From Planctomycetota bacterium (GTDB lineage Bacteria; Planctomycetota; Planctomycetia; Pirellulales; PNKZ01): a DNA stretch of 64,000 nucleotides. The stretch is from NCBI GenBank assembly GCA_018242585.1, contig JAFEBQ010000041.1:1-64000 (forward strand), read 5' to 3'. The translations under genes and the position numbers were made by a program. Positions within the stretch are counted from its first letter, which is position 1; the number at the start of each line of letters is the position of its first letter. The notes beneath the pieces were generated by a model. That model was not told the origin of the DNA. It was given only the letters and a program-made list of their open reading frames with translations, and did not search any database. Positions 41,544 through 49,410 of the stretch are shown piece after piece.

Positions 41544-42812
41544 ATGTCGATATTTGATCGTCGCCAGTTTCTGGGTACATCGCTCGGTGGCCTGGCTGGT
41601 CTGGCCGCGGCCGGTCTGCCCGCATGGAGCATAGCGCGCGAGACGGCAACCGCCCAGGGGAAGCTCGACTCGCTGTTTCTCACCTGGCAACGCGACCCCA
41701 CGACGACGATGACCGTGCAATGGCTGGCGCCGGCCAGCACCGCCGCCGACGCCACGGTTCGCTGTACCCTGGCCAAGGGAGAAGGATCGGCTCACACGGC
41801 CGGCGCCGCGCACAAGCCTTACCCGATGACCGACCTGCAAGTCTTTCGCGCCGAGTTAACCGGGCTGAAGCCGGGGACCGAGTATCAATTCACGGTCGGC
41901 AAAGGTGAAACGAGCTACCGCTTTCGCACCATGCCGGCCAAGGCGACCGACGCGTTTCAATTCATCTCGGGTGGCGACTGCGACGTCAACGAACACGCGG
42001 TGACGAACAACTTGCTGGCCGCGCGGCAGGATCCGATGTTCACGATCATCGGCGGCGACCTGGGCTACGACGACGGCAAGAAAGTCGACAAGAGCCTGGG
42101 CTTCATCCGCAATTACAGCCAGCAGATGGTCGATAGCCAGAACCGGTTGATTCCGCTGATCGTCTGCTTGGGCAATCACGAGGTCGACGGTGGCTATGGC
42201 AAGCCGCGCGAGAAGGCGCCGTTCTATTTCGCGCTGCACGACGGGCTTTACAAGGACCAGAGCTACGCCACGCTCGACTTCGGCGATTACTTGAGCCTGG
42301 TCCTGTTGGACTCGGGACATATCTCGCCGATCGACGGCGAACAGACCGCCTGGCTCCAAAAGGCGTTGGCCGCGCGGGCCGACGTGCCCCATTTGTTCGC
42401 CGTGAACCACGTGCCGTCCTACCCATCGTATCGCAGTCCCGATACCAGCTCGTCGAAAGACGGCACCGGCGAACTGAGCCGGAAACATTGGGTGCCGCTA
42501 TTCGAGAAGCACAACGTCGGCGCGGTCTTTGAGCACCACGACCATACATTCAAGCGGACCCATGCGCTACGGGGTGGCACGCCGAGCAGCAATGGCGTCG
42601 TCTACCTAGGGGACGGTTCCTGGGGCAAGCTGCGTGCGCCGAAGGAACCCGAGTCTCGCCCCTATCTGGCCAAGACCGACGCGGCGTTCCATCTGTCGAT
42701 CCATCGCCTGGAAGGGGAGCAATGCTTCCACTTGGCGCAAGAAGAAGGGGGCCGGATCGTCGACGCATGCGTAACGGCCAAACGGGCACTGCGCACCAAG
42801 ACACGCTCGTAA
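41544..42812 (+). CDS. Tat-exported metallophosphoesterase (purple-acid-phosphatase-like)
   Basis: A 422-residue exported phosphatase-like enzyme. RRQFLGTSLGGLAGLAAAGLPAW is a twin-arginine signal. A fibronectin-like N-terminal domain (LFLTWQRDPTTTMTVQWLAP...ELTGLKPGTEYQFTVG) is typical of purple acid phosphatases. The metal-site motifs are FISGGDCDVN, GGDLGYDDG, CLGNHEVDGG, AVNHVPSYPS and EHHDHTFKR. Standing next to the phosphonate locus it may release phosphate from extracellular esters, though a shared transcript is not shown. GAAGGA at 41532-41537 precedes the ATG at 41544. Confidence 0.9.
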   Translation: MSIFDRRQFLGTSLGGLAGLAAAGLPAWSIARETATAQGKLDSLFLTWQRDPTTTMTVQWLAPASTAADATVRCTLAKGEGSAHTAGAAHKPYPMTDLQVFRAELTGLKPGTEYQFTVGKGETSYRFRTMPAKATDAFQFISGGDCDVNEHAVTNNLLAARQDPMFTIIGGDLGYDDGKKVDKSLGFIRNYSQQMVDSQNRLIPLIVCLGNHEVDGGYGKPREKAPFYFALHDGLYKDQSYATLDFGDYLSLVLLDSGHISPIDGEQTAWLQKALAARADVPHLFAVNHVPSYPSYRSPDTSSSKDGTGELSRKHWVPLFEKHNVGAVFEHHDHTFKRTHALRGGTPSSNGVVYLGDGSWGKLRAPKEPESRPYLAKTDAAFHLSIHRLEGEQCFHLAQEEGGRIVDACVTAKRALRTKTRS

Positions 42813-42858
42813 AGCCGAAGCACTTCACAGACACGGCTTACTGATTTGATACCGAAAG

Positions 42859-42918
42859 GCGAGCACGCAAACACCCCTCCCTTCCAGGGAGGGGCAGGGG
42901 GGAGGGTCGAGGCGTTCA
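42859..42918 (+). repeat. CCCTCCC/GGGAGGG repeat, short form
   Basis: CAAACACCCCTCCCTTCCAG then GGAGGGGCAGGGGGGAGGGT and CGAGGCGTTC. It forms an inverted pair with 42978-43024. Confidence 0.88.
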
Positions 42919-42977
42919 CCGCCAATAATGCTACCACCAGGACTCCGTTACCGAATCAATTGCCGATCGGCCCGCAA

Positions 42978-43024
42978 CCCGTTTACCCTCCCTCAGTCCC
43001 TCCCTGGAAGGGAGGGATGTTCAT
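42978..43024 (-). repeat. CCCTCCC/GGGAGGG repeat, short form, inverted
   Basis: GTTTACCCTCCCTCAGTCCC then TCCCTGGAAGGGAGGGATGTTC. With the copy 60 bp to its left it could form one long hairpin between convergent genes; nothing else is seen in 42813-43086. Confidence 0.85.
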
Positions 43025-43086
43025 CGCGCGACTTGCGACGCATATCGCGATTGCACGCCGTTCCGCGAAGTTCAGCGGCTCAACAA

Positions 43087-44709
43087 TCACGTCACACGTT
43101 GCCACAACTCGCGGCACGTCGGCGCCGCCGACTCCCACGTCGCTCGATAGACCTTGAGTACTCGCCACGAGTCACTTGGCGCAAGGCGCACTCCCAGCTC
43201 AGCCGCCAATCGCCCCAAGGCCACCAGATCTGCCGACTGCCAATCGATCCGCTCGCGCCGCGAGCGACGCAATCGCGCCCCGACATTCACGGCCACCGAC
43301 CAGCGCCCTTCATGTTCATAAACGACCAGATCCCGTGGGCTAATCTGCTGGAAATAGATCCGCCAGACGTGCAGTTGCCCCAACAGCCGCACCGCCGAGC
43401 CGGCCAACATGACAAGCTGCCGCGCGCATTCGTCTGCTGGTAGTCTCGCCAGCCAAGCCGCGTGTTCGGCCAACGATCGCTGACTCGCGAGGGGTTGCAC
43501 GACGAGCGTCGCCTCGACTTCACTCTCGCCGTTTCGTGGTGTCGCCAAGAGCATCCCTCGCGGCGTGGCAATCCCCCGCGCCCAAAGCGATTGATTGTCA
43601 TGCCACAGCGATCGGGCGTGTCGATAACGCCAGCGCGCAGGCAGCCAATCCATTCCGCCGGCGATGCGAAGCAGGTCGACGGGCTGTGCGTCGCCGCCTA
43701 GCCTCACCAGCTCACGTCTGGCGCGCAAACTATCGAGCGTGGCCAGCAAGCTTGGAATCAACTCGGCCGGCACGTCGCGCGTGGCGAACCAATCGGCCGC
43801 GTCAGTCGCGCCCTGGTGATAGTCGCGATTCTCTTGCCAGGCCCGCCGGTCGCGGCGCGTGACCAGGCGGATCGAGTAATCATCGGTCAAGCGCGACACT
43901 TCCGCCGCCGCTTCGCGCAGCGTCGGTCGCGCCGTCCCCAGATCGGCGCGCCCCTCCAAATACTGCCGCAGCCAGCGCAGTCGCTCGCGCCGCGAGGCGC
44001 GGCCTCGCCAATCGTGATTGAGCATCACCAGATTCAGCGTCGCCGCACGCCACGACAGCGCCCGCCGCAGCTCGACTCCTGGGACATCGACTAGAAACAG
44101 TCGCGGCCCGGCCGCACGCGCACCCGTCGTCGACACGGCCGAAGCATCCGCCGGCGCGACCAGCAGATTCCCCCCGTGCAAATCGTTGTGACACACTCCC
44201 GCACGATGGGCCGCCGCGACCAGCGCCGCCAATGCGTCGATCAAATGCCGCCGCTCGTCGCAAGTTTCGCTCGATGCGCGTCCGGCCGGCAACTCGGCCA
44301 CGTACTCGTTCAACGACCGCGCCCCGGCAACCGCCACGGTGACCAGCACGTTGTCGGTGGCGGCGCCGGCGGCCCAGCCGCACGCCACGGGCTCGACCGT
44401 GGGGAGCGCGCGCCGCTGCAATTCCAGGGTTCGCGAGAACTCTCGCTGGGCCGCCGAGCCGAACCAGCGCTGCCAGACTCGCCGCCAAAAGCCGACCCGG
44501 TGATCGTGCTTGACGAAGAACGACTGGTGCGGGAGATCGACGCGATAGACCGTGCGATGCCGGCCATGCTTGACGACTTCGACTTGTCCCTGACGGAACC
44601 AGTCGTCCAGCGGCAATTCGTCGCGCTCGGCCAGCTTGCGCCACGCCGGCGAGAACCGCCAGCGCAGCGAGGCGACCTGCTTCAGCGGCTGGTTTGCTTT
44701 ACTCGACAC
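43087..44709 (-). CDS. WaaP/Kdo-kinase-like protein with a second degenerate kinase half
   Basis: A 540-residue protein. Residues about 40-250 are a lipopolysaccharide-kinase (Kdo/WaaP)-like domain: ATP-site Lys67 in SFFVKHDH, catalytic loop CHNDLHGGNLL (Asp176, Asn181) and metal Asp208 in LFLVDVPGVE. These enzymes phosphorylate LPS core sugars. Residues about 358-540 look like a second copy: RYRHARSLWHDNQSLWARGI parallels the N-lobe. The catalytic loop reads IYFQQISPRDLVVYE without the HxD/HRD His-Asp, and the DFG-equivalent is SVAVNVGARL. It is therefore probably a pseudokinase. The start codon at 44707-44709 opens the frame ahead of the N-lobe; no obvious ribosome binding site was checked out. 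No other LPS gene is adjacent. Confidence 0.82.
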   Translation of the reverse strand: MSSKANQPLKQVASLRWRFSPAWRKLAERDELPLDDWFRQGQVEVVKHGRHRTVYRVDLPHQSFFVKHDHRVGFWRRVWQRWFGSAAQREFSRTLELQRRALPTVEPVACGWAAGAATDNVLVTVAVAGARSLNEYVAELPAGRASSETCDERRHLIDALAALVAAAHRAGVCHNDLHGGNLLVAPADASAVSTTGARAAGPRLFLVDVPGVELRRALSWRAATLNLVMLNHDWRGRASRRERLRWLRQYLEGRADLGTARPTLREAAAEVSRLTDDYSIRLVTRRDRRAWQENRDYHQGATDAADWFATRDVPAELIPSLLATLDSLRARRELVRLGGDAQPVDLLRIAGGMDWLPARWRYRHARSLWHDNQSLWARGIATPRGMLLATPRNGESEVEATLVVQPLASQRSLAEHAAWLARLPADECARQLVMLAGSAVRLLGQLHVWRIYFQQISPRDLVVYEHEGRWSVAVNVGARLRRSRRERIDWQSADLVALGRLAAELGVRLAPSDSWRVLKVYRATWESAAPTCRELWQRVT

Positions 44710-44782
44710 GCATCCATGCTCCGTCGATTGGCTCGCGCGGCGGATCTAGAACACTCCCGCGTCGAGCCAAGTTTATCTGCCC

Positions 44783-44832
44783 CCAAGCCGGTGGCTCTGC
44801 CACCGATTCTCGGCGACAAGTCGCCGACTTGG
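44783..44832. repeat. Palindromic element (CCAAGCCGGTGGC)
   Basis: CCAAGCCGGTGGCTCTGCCACC is followed by CGGCGACAAGTCGCCG and ACTTGG. It belongs to the 14973/26301 group and sits in the short gap between two leftward genes. Confidence 0.7.
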
Positions 44833-44863
44833 TATCAACATTACCATACGCTCGCGAGAGTGA

Positions 44864-45871
44864 TTAAAACACTCCCGCGTCGCGATCGTAGCCCAGTTCG
44901 GCCGCTTGCTTCAGGTCGCTCTGGGCTTCTTCCTTGCGTCCCAGCTTCTCGTAAACTTCGCCCCGATGGTGCATCATCACCGCCAAGTTCTCGCGATACA
45001 TCCGCCGCTCGCGTTCGAGCGCCGCCTTGGCCGGCTTGCGTCGTTCCAACATCTGTAAGTTCGTCGCCTCGGACTTCTGGGTCAGCTCGATGGCCTGGGT
45101 CAAGTCCTTCAGCGCCGCGTCATGGTTCCCCAGCAGAAATTGCAGGTAGCCGCGGGTGTCGATGAAGGCCGCGTTGTCGCCGCCGACAAAGTTGATGGCG
45201 TTTTCGATGTCGACCAGCGCATCTTTCAGCTCCACGCCGGCCACCGCGCGGGCGTAGGCCCGGGCGTTCAGCGGAGCGGCATCGCGGGCCAGGCTGCGCG
45301 TGACGGCCTGATTGGCGTCGTCGATCGCCTTGCGAAACTCGTGCTTGCGCTGCCAAAGCATGCTGCGATACAGGTAAGCTTCCGACGTGCGCGACAGGGC
45401 CACCGCCCGGTGGGCGTCGTCGAGCGCCAGATCGACGCGCCCCGCTTCGAGTTGAATCGCGCTGCGCAGCCGGAAGATCTCGGCGATCTTGCGGTCCTTG
45501 GTGCCGCGTGGCTGAGCGGCATCGTCGGTCGGCGCGTCCAGGGGGCCTGCGGCCGGTTTCAGCGCCTCGTCGGCGCCGGCCCATTCGAGCGCGCGATCCA
45601 GGTTGGCAATCGCGTCGTCCAACTCTCCTTGGTCATAGTCAGTGATCGCGCGCTGGCAGAGAAAGCCGATCCAGGTCCAACGGGCGTTCTCGCCCAGCGA
45701 CGACTCGAAGAACATCCCCACCGTCACCGCGGCCAGCAAGGCCAGCAACAGCAACCGTCCCCAGCGCCGGCTGGGCAGGCTGCTGCGCTTGATGGGCAAC
45801 GGCCCTTCGTCGCCGAACTTCTGCGGCAAGGGAAAGCCATGCTGATCGACTTGGGGGTCAGGACGTTTCAT
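44864..45871 (-). CDS. Membrane-anchored TPR protein
   Basis: A 335-residue protein with a cytoplasmic N-terminal tail of about 37 residues and one membrane helix (WGRLLLLALLAAVTVGMFF). A row of tetratricopeptide repeats follows: RAITDYDQGELDDAIANLDRAL, LRSAIQLEAGRVDLALDDAHRAV, LNARAYARAVAGVELKDALVDIENAI, GYLQFLLGNHDAALKDLTQAI and HRGEVYEKLGRKEEAQSDLKQA. TPRs mediate protein contacts; the partner is unknown. The ATG at 45869-45871 is the natural start. The next gene upstream is divergent. Confidence 0.82.
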   Translation of the reverse strand: MKRPDPQVDQHGFPLPQKFGDEGPLPIKRSSLPSRRWGRLLLLALLAAVTVGMFFESSLGENARWTWIGFLCQRAITDYDQGELDDAIANLDRALEWAGADEALKPAAGPLDAPTDDAAQPRGTKDRKIAEIFRLRSAIQLEAGRVDLALDDAHRAVALSRTSEAYLYRSMLWQRKHEFRKAIDDANQAVTRSLARDAAPLNARAYARAVAGVELKDALVDIENAINFVGGDNAAFIDTRGYLQFLLGNHDAALKDLTQAIELTQKSEATNLQMLERRKPAKAALERERRMYRENLAVMMHHRGEVYEKLGRKEEAQSDLKQAAELGYDRDAGVF

Positions 45872-46129
45872 CGGGGCGAGTGGGATGCCTTGGCAAGATT
45901 ACAATCGGCAGCGGAGAGCTGATAAAGGCCGCGCACGGTCGGGCTCTGGTTACGCCGTCCTTCCCCGGGTGCTTGGCGTGGCCATCAGGCCGGCTCAGGG
46001 TACGTTCCGAGCCTCGGGATCGGAGGACAGGAACCTGCTTAAACCTAGCTCTTACCAGCAATAACGGCAAGCTCGGCAAGTCTTTCCACATTGCTAGCGA
46101 AGTATTGCGAGACTAGGTGAAACAGGTGA

Positions 46130-46158
46130 TTGACGAAAGCAGGCGGCGGCGCTACTAT
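46130..46158 (+). promoter_or_regulatory. Sigma-70-type promoter
   Basis: TTGACG (46130-46135) and TACTAT (46153-46158) are separated by exactly 17 bp. This is the best promoter match noticed in the window. Transcription would start near 46165 and read the 107-aa gene. Confidence 0.7.
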
Positions 46159-46259
46159 CGGCAGTGTGCTTGCCGAGAACGCCTGGCGCGGGCCCATCGG
46201 CCCCTAGGTTGAAGTACCGCTGCGCCAGCCACGCGATCTCGCAAGCTGTCAAGCATGGT

Positions 46260-46282
46260 CGCCAAACGCGAACCGTTTGGCG
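46260..46282 (+). promoter_or_regulatory. Leader hairpin upstream of the bL12-like gene
   Basis: CGCCAAACG-CGAAC-CGTTTGGCG is a perfect 9-bp stem in the 5' leader, about 32 nt before the AGGAGG ribosome binding site. It has no T-run, so it is not an intrinsic terminator. It may stabilise or regulate the mRNA. Confidence 0.5.
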
Positions 46283-46328
46283 CTCGGTCATCGATCTGAG
46301 GGTTGCTCAACTTAAGGAGGGACTTTCG

Positions 46329-46652
46329 ATGCCACTGTTCGAAATTGAAACTGACTGCCACATCATTATCAGCTGGGCGGGTGACCAGGACGCCGCGGCT
46401 GAGGTCGTGCAGAAGGCCTATCCTGGCGAACGCATCGTACGCATGACCAAGCGCCCGCGCGACACTTGGGTGATCTCGAAGGCCGCGCTGGGCATCGCCG
46501 GCCCGACTGATCCTTGCCACACGGCGCGCGACTGTCTGAGCAAAGCTTCCGGCGACAAGGTGCATGCCATCCGGTTGTACATGCACGAGACGGGGACCGA
46601 CCTGGAACGCGCCCGCCGCGCGATCGAGTCGAACATGGTCATGGGTTGGTAA
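46329..46652 (+). CDS. Small conserved-looking protein with bL12 C-terminal-like motif
   Basis: A 107-residue soluble protein I cannot name. The last third, KVHAIRLYMHETGTDLERARRAIES (from Lys77), reads like the helix-turn of the ribosomal protein bL12 C-terminal domain (KxxxIKxxRxxTGLxLKEAKxxVE). The N-terminal half (LFEIETDCHIIISWAGDQDAAAEVVQKAYPGERIVRM) is probably alpha/beta. There are three Cys (10, 63, 69). The ATG at 46329 is fixed by AAGGAGG at 46314-46320 with an 8-nt gap, and a strong promoter lies 170 bp upstream. High expression is therefore likely. It is not bL12 itself, because it lacks the dimerisation domain and hinge. Confidence 0.75.
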   Translation: MPLFEIETDCHIIISWAGDQDAAAEVVQKAYPGERIVRMTKRPRDTWVISKAALGIAGPTDPCHTARDCLSKASGDKVHAIRLYMHETGTDLERARRAIESNMVMGW

Positions 46653-46752
46653 GGCCCTGGCCTTAGTTCTCTGAGCCGATTCGTGAGCGGCCGCAGTCTG
46701 ATCGTGGTTACTACCTAGACGCGGCCGCGCTGCCAAAGAGAGTCAACCGCCC

Positions 46753-46827
46753 GGGGCGCGCCGACCCCGGGGCGCGCCGACCCCGGGCCGCGCCGACTCC
46801 GGGCCGCGCCGACTCCGGGCCGCGAGC
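46753..46827. repeat. 16-bp GC-rich tandem repeat, about 4.5 units
   Basis: Units are GGGGCGCGCCGACCCC (46753-46768, 46769-46784), GGGCCGCGCCGACTCC (46785-46800, 46801-46816) and a partial GGGCCGCGAGC. It lies between convergent genes, 100 bp past the 107-aa gene. Confidence 0.92.
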
Positions 46828-46872
46828 AGCTTCTTTTTCGTTACGTGCGACACTCTTGCAGCGCTGGTTCGA

Positions 46873-48471
46873 TCACTTCGCTGGCATGTGATCGTTCTTC
46901 ACCTTCTCGTAGCGCGGAGTTGCCGGCCAGAGAATCCAATCGCCGGGGGCCTTTTCGTCGACTGCTTTGCGGAACTCTCCATGTAAGAGAATCCAGCGCC
47001 ATTCGCCCCGTTCTTGCAGGCTCGTATCGGTGGGCGGCAATTCAAGAGCGAGGCCAGGCACTCGTAAAGGAATCCCTCCGTCGTCGCGACGATTGAATCC
47101 GACGGAGTAGACCAAAGGCTGCTCGTCGACAATGCGATAACGCAACGCCTCTCCGTTGAACCGATCGACAGGAATCTTTGGCAGGTACACGGGAACCAAC
47201 TCCGCAGCCGCTCGGGGCCAATGCCCCAGCTTTTCACGAAAACGAAAGACCGCACTAACCAGGCGCAATGCGTCAACCTGTTGATAGTATTGTTCTCGGG
47301 CCCTCAGCTCTTTCCATTTGCCACCGGCGTAGGGGACACCCGTCAGCGAAACAATTTGATTCCGCCGAACGCTAAATATTCGCTCACTCGCGGCGGTATA
47401 TGCACTCGCGCCATCCATCCAGACGCATGCACCATCCTCGCGTTCGATGGTTTCCAGCAAACTTTCGCTCGTGGCGTGCAACTCGTGGCGCGACATTGTG
47501 AAAAGCGAGCTTACCGGTGCGAGCCAATCGCTCGGCAGACGGCTCTGTTCGTGTTCGCCACAGAACTTACGCGCAGCAGGCGCGAAAAAGCATCCTCCAT
47601 CATGGCCGTCGTCGGTACAAATGCGCTGCAACATGTCGATGGCAATCAGCCGATATCGGTCGACCTCATAATTGTGCCGATCATCGACATAGGCAACGGC
47701 GCGCTTTTCGATCGCTATCAGTGCATTCGCGGTTAGTGTGGAGGGAAATTTCTCAAGGATATATGCCCAATGGAAGATCGCTTGACCGAAGAGAATATCG
47801 GCAACTAGCGTCTGACAGGCGACGGGCTCCGCACGACCGTGCCCGGCAACGGCAATCATGGCTTCCAAGTCGGCAGCGGCACGATCGCCATCACCTTGAG
47901 ACGCTGCCCACACAGCGTCGCCGGCCAACACTCGCATCAAGATTCGCAATGCGAAGATCGCATCATTGGAGCAAAACACAATCGGCGGGTTCCCGATGCA
48001 TGTCTGACTCGGACGAGTTTGGACGTCGTCGAGTTCGTTGGACATTCCAGCAGCGATCACCTTGGGCGACTCTTCGAATGACACGTCCAGCGAATAAATG
48101 AATCCGAGTTTGGGGCGATGAGACGCTTCACGAACCTCCGCTAACCGTGCCGCATGACGCGCGAGGTACGCAGGTACATCAGGGTCAGTGAACACCTGCC
48201 CTGCAAGGTCCACCCAATTCTCAGGCCAATCCCCATTGAGTTCTTGGGCGGCGCGTGCATAAATCGGCCAGGCACGCTGCTCCACGGGAATGGCCAGCAC
48301 CTTTTCGTTCAACTCGGCAAGAATATTCCGCTTGATCTGCGGCGGGTTCGACCAGTAACGCCAGGCGAGAATGCCGTAGACGACGAGCAAAACAACCAGC
48401 ACGCCGCCGGTCCACTTGAGCAGCCGCCGCGTCCAGCGTCGCAACCGGGATTGATGAGGGACTTCTGGCAT
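46873..48471 (-). CDS. Hypothetical membrane-anchored protein
   Basis: I do not recognise this family. 532 residues: a basic N-terminus (PHQSRLRRWTRRLLKW), one membrane helix (TGGVLVVLLVVYGILAWRYW) and a large soluble, mostly helical domain. The C-terminal 120 residues, with LRLVSAVFRFREKLGHWPRAAAELVPVYLPKIPVDRFNGEALRYR, resemble the end of many planctomycete proteins. There an 'FRxxxGxYPxxLxELVPxYLxxxPxDPFxGxPLxYR' block, related to type II secretion pseudopilin-like tails, is common. The ATG at 48469-48471 is chosen over an upstream GTG. The role is unknown. Confidence 0.75.
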   Translation of the reverse strand: MPEVPHQSRLRRWTRRLLKWTGGVLVVLLVVYGILAWRYWSNPPQIKRNILAELNEKVLAIPVEQRAWPIYARAAQELNGDWPENWVDLAGQVFTDPDVPAYLARHAARLAEVREASHRPKLGFIYSLDVSFEESPKVIAAGMSNELDDVQTRPSQTCIGNPPIVFCSNDAIFALRILMRVLAGDAVWAASQGDGDRAAADLEAMIAVAGHGRAEPVACQTLVADILFGQAIFHWAYILEKFPSTLTANALIAIEKRAVAYVDDRHNYEVDRYRLIAIDMLQRICTDDGHDGGCFFAPAARKFCGEHEQSRLPSDWLAPVSSLFTMSRHELHATSESLLETIEREDGACVWMDGASAYTAASERIFSVRRNQIVSLTGVPYAGGKWKELRAREQYYQQVDALRLVSAVFRFREKLGHWPRAAAELVPVYLPKIPVDRFNGEALRYRIVDEQPLVYSVGFNRRDDGGIPLRVPGLALELPPTDTSLQERGEWRWILLHGEFRKAVDEKAPGDWILWPATPRYEKVKNDHMPAK

Positions 48472-48550
48472 GATGCGACACACTCGACCGCGCTAACCGG
48501 TGGCTGACGCCCCGGCTCTTGCCATTCATTGACGCTACAAACAATCTTCA

Positions 48551-48577
48551 GGGTGCCACTGGTGGCTTGTCTACCAT
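48551..48577. repeat. Half of a GGGTGCC palindromic element
   Basis: GGGTGCCACTGGTGGCTTGT then CTACCA has the GGGTGCC end and an ACTGGTGG...CCACCAGT-like hairpin with one mismatch. It mirrors the half element at 58829-58857. Confidence 0.55.
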
Positions 48578-48599
48578 TGCGACTCTCGCTCGGGCACGC

Positions 48600-48815
48600 C
48601 TAGGATTCTGAGCCGTTGGCCTGAGCGCGTGCGAACTCAGCGGCCACCTGCTCAGCAGGAATCTCGACAACTTCGCCGTTGCGCGAGAAGACCATCGGTA
48701 CGCCAGCCTTTCGGTGACGCTCGATTGCGGCCAATAGGGCTTGGTCCATCGCCCGATCGATAGGCGTACCCTGCGCAAACAGGTCGTCGATGTTTACTTC
48801 GTGATCAGTCGCCAT
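48600..48815 (-). CDS. Small protein paired with zeta-like kinase (possible antitoxin)
   Basis: A 71-residue protein, MATDHEVNIDDLFAQGTPID at its start. A helical segment (RAMDQALLAAIERHRKAG) leads to a beta turn (VPMVFSRNGEVVEIPAEQV) and a short helical tail. The helix plus 'GxPMVxxxxGxVVxIPxEQ' pattern is one I associate with small proteins encoded next to zeta-type kinases. Its ATG (48813-48815) overlaps the end of the kinase gene by 11 bp, so the two are coupled. An antitoxin or accessory role is inferred from this pairing; the order (kinase first) is the reverse of most toxin-antitoxin operons. Confidence 0.7.
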   Translation of the reverse strand: MATDHEVNIDDLFAQGTPIDRAMDQALLAAIERHRKAGVPMVFSRNGEVVEIPAEQVAAEFARAQANGSES

Positions 48816-49401
48816 GAGCGTACGCTCCCTTGATTCGGTCCCAGAGCACAGGATCGTCAACCTGATCAGCCACCTCGTGCCGGCCAGACGCAATCACCCG
48901 CAATCTCCTGATCGACGAAGCATTATACATCCGCCAGCTCATCGCCAGTGGCTGGTAGATACCAAAAAAGTTCTTCAAACCTGCCTCATAGCGACGACGA
49001 ATCGTCTCTTCAGGCACATCATGCCCGCCCAACCGAACACGATTCGCCACTCGCTTCACCGCTGCACTAGCGCTCGACAGCCACAGATAAACAAGATGAA
49101 CATGGTAGCCCTGTTGAATCAACTGACTGAGTCTTGGTGCATGGGATCGCGCCGCCAGCGTCGTTTCAAATGCGAAATCGACCCGATGTCTGGCAAGTTC
49201 ATCCAGACGTTCCAGCATGATCCGACCAGCCTCAAACGCGGCGCTGGCCGGGTCGAAACCGGCCAGCCCCTCGGCGATCACATCAGCGTTGACGAATTGC
49301 GTCACCGACAGCACGTCGTGCAACAGCGCCGGCGCTAACGTCGATTTGCCGGCGCCGTTTGGGCCAGCCAACACGATCAACTTGGGCGTCTTGGCGGCCA
49401 T
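48805..49401 (-). CDS. Zeta-toxin-like P-loop kinase
   Basis: A 198-residue P-loop protein. Walker A is GPNGAGKST (13-21). FVNADVIAEGLAGFDPASAAFEAGRIMLERLDELA is the substrate and helix region seen in zeta toxins. DFAFETTLAARSHAPRL supplies the conserved FETT element. YLWLSSASAAVKRVANRVRLGGHDVPEETIRRRYEAGLKNFFGIYQPL carries the Arg-rich lid typical of the group. Zeta toxins phosphorylate UDP-GlcNAc, blocking peptidoglycan synthesis; whether this homologue does so is unknown. It begins 9 bp after the 1045-aa gene's stop, so it may be at the end of the ExbBD operon, and it overlaps a small partner gene. Confidence 0.88.
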   Translation of the reverse strand: MAAKTPKLIVLAGPNGAGKSTLAPALLHDVLSVTQFVNADVIAEGLAGFDPASAAFEAGRIMLERLDELARHRVDFAFETTLAARSHAPRLSQLIQQGYHVHLVYLWLSSASAAVKRVANRVRLGGHDVPEETIRRRYEAGLKNFFGIYQPLAMSWRMYNASSIRRLRVIASGRHEVADQVDDPVLWDRIKGAYAHGD

Positions 49402-49410
49402 CGCGAACCG

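Larger units (their letters stand above)
45872..46328. other. Divergent intergenic region with promoter and long leader
   Basis: It separates the leftward TPR gene and the rightward 107-aa gene. The right half carries a well-formed promoter (46130-46158) and a roughly 165-nt untranslated leader with a hairpin at 46260-46282. The left half shows nothing recognisable. Confidence 0.65.

Noticed and set aside
46753-46827. CRISPR array
   Set aside because: The units are directly abutting 16-bp repeats without spacers, and no cas genes are present.
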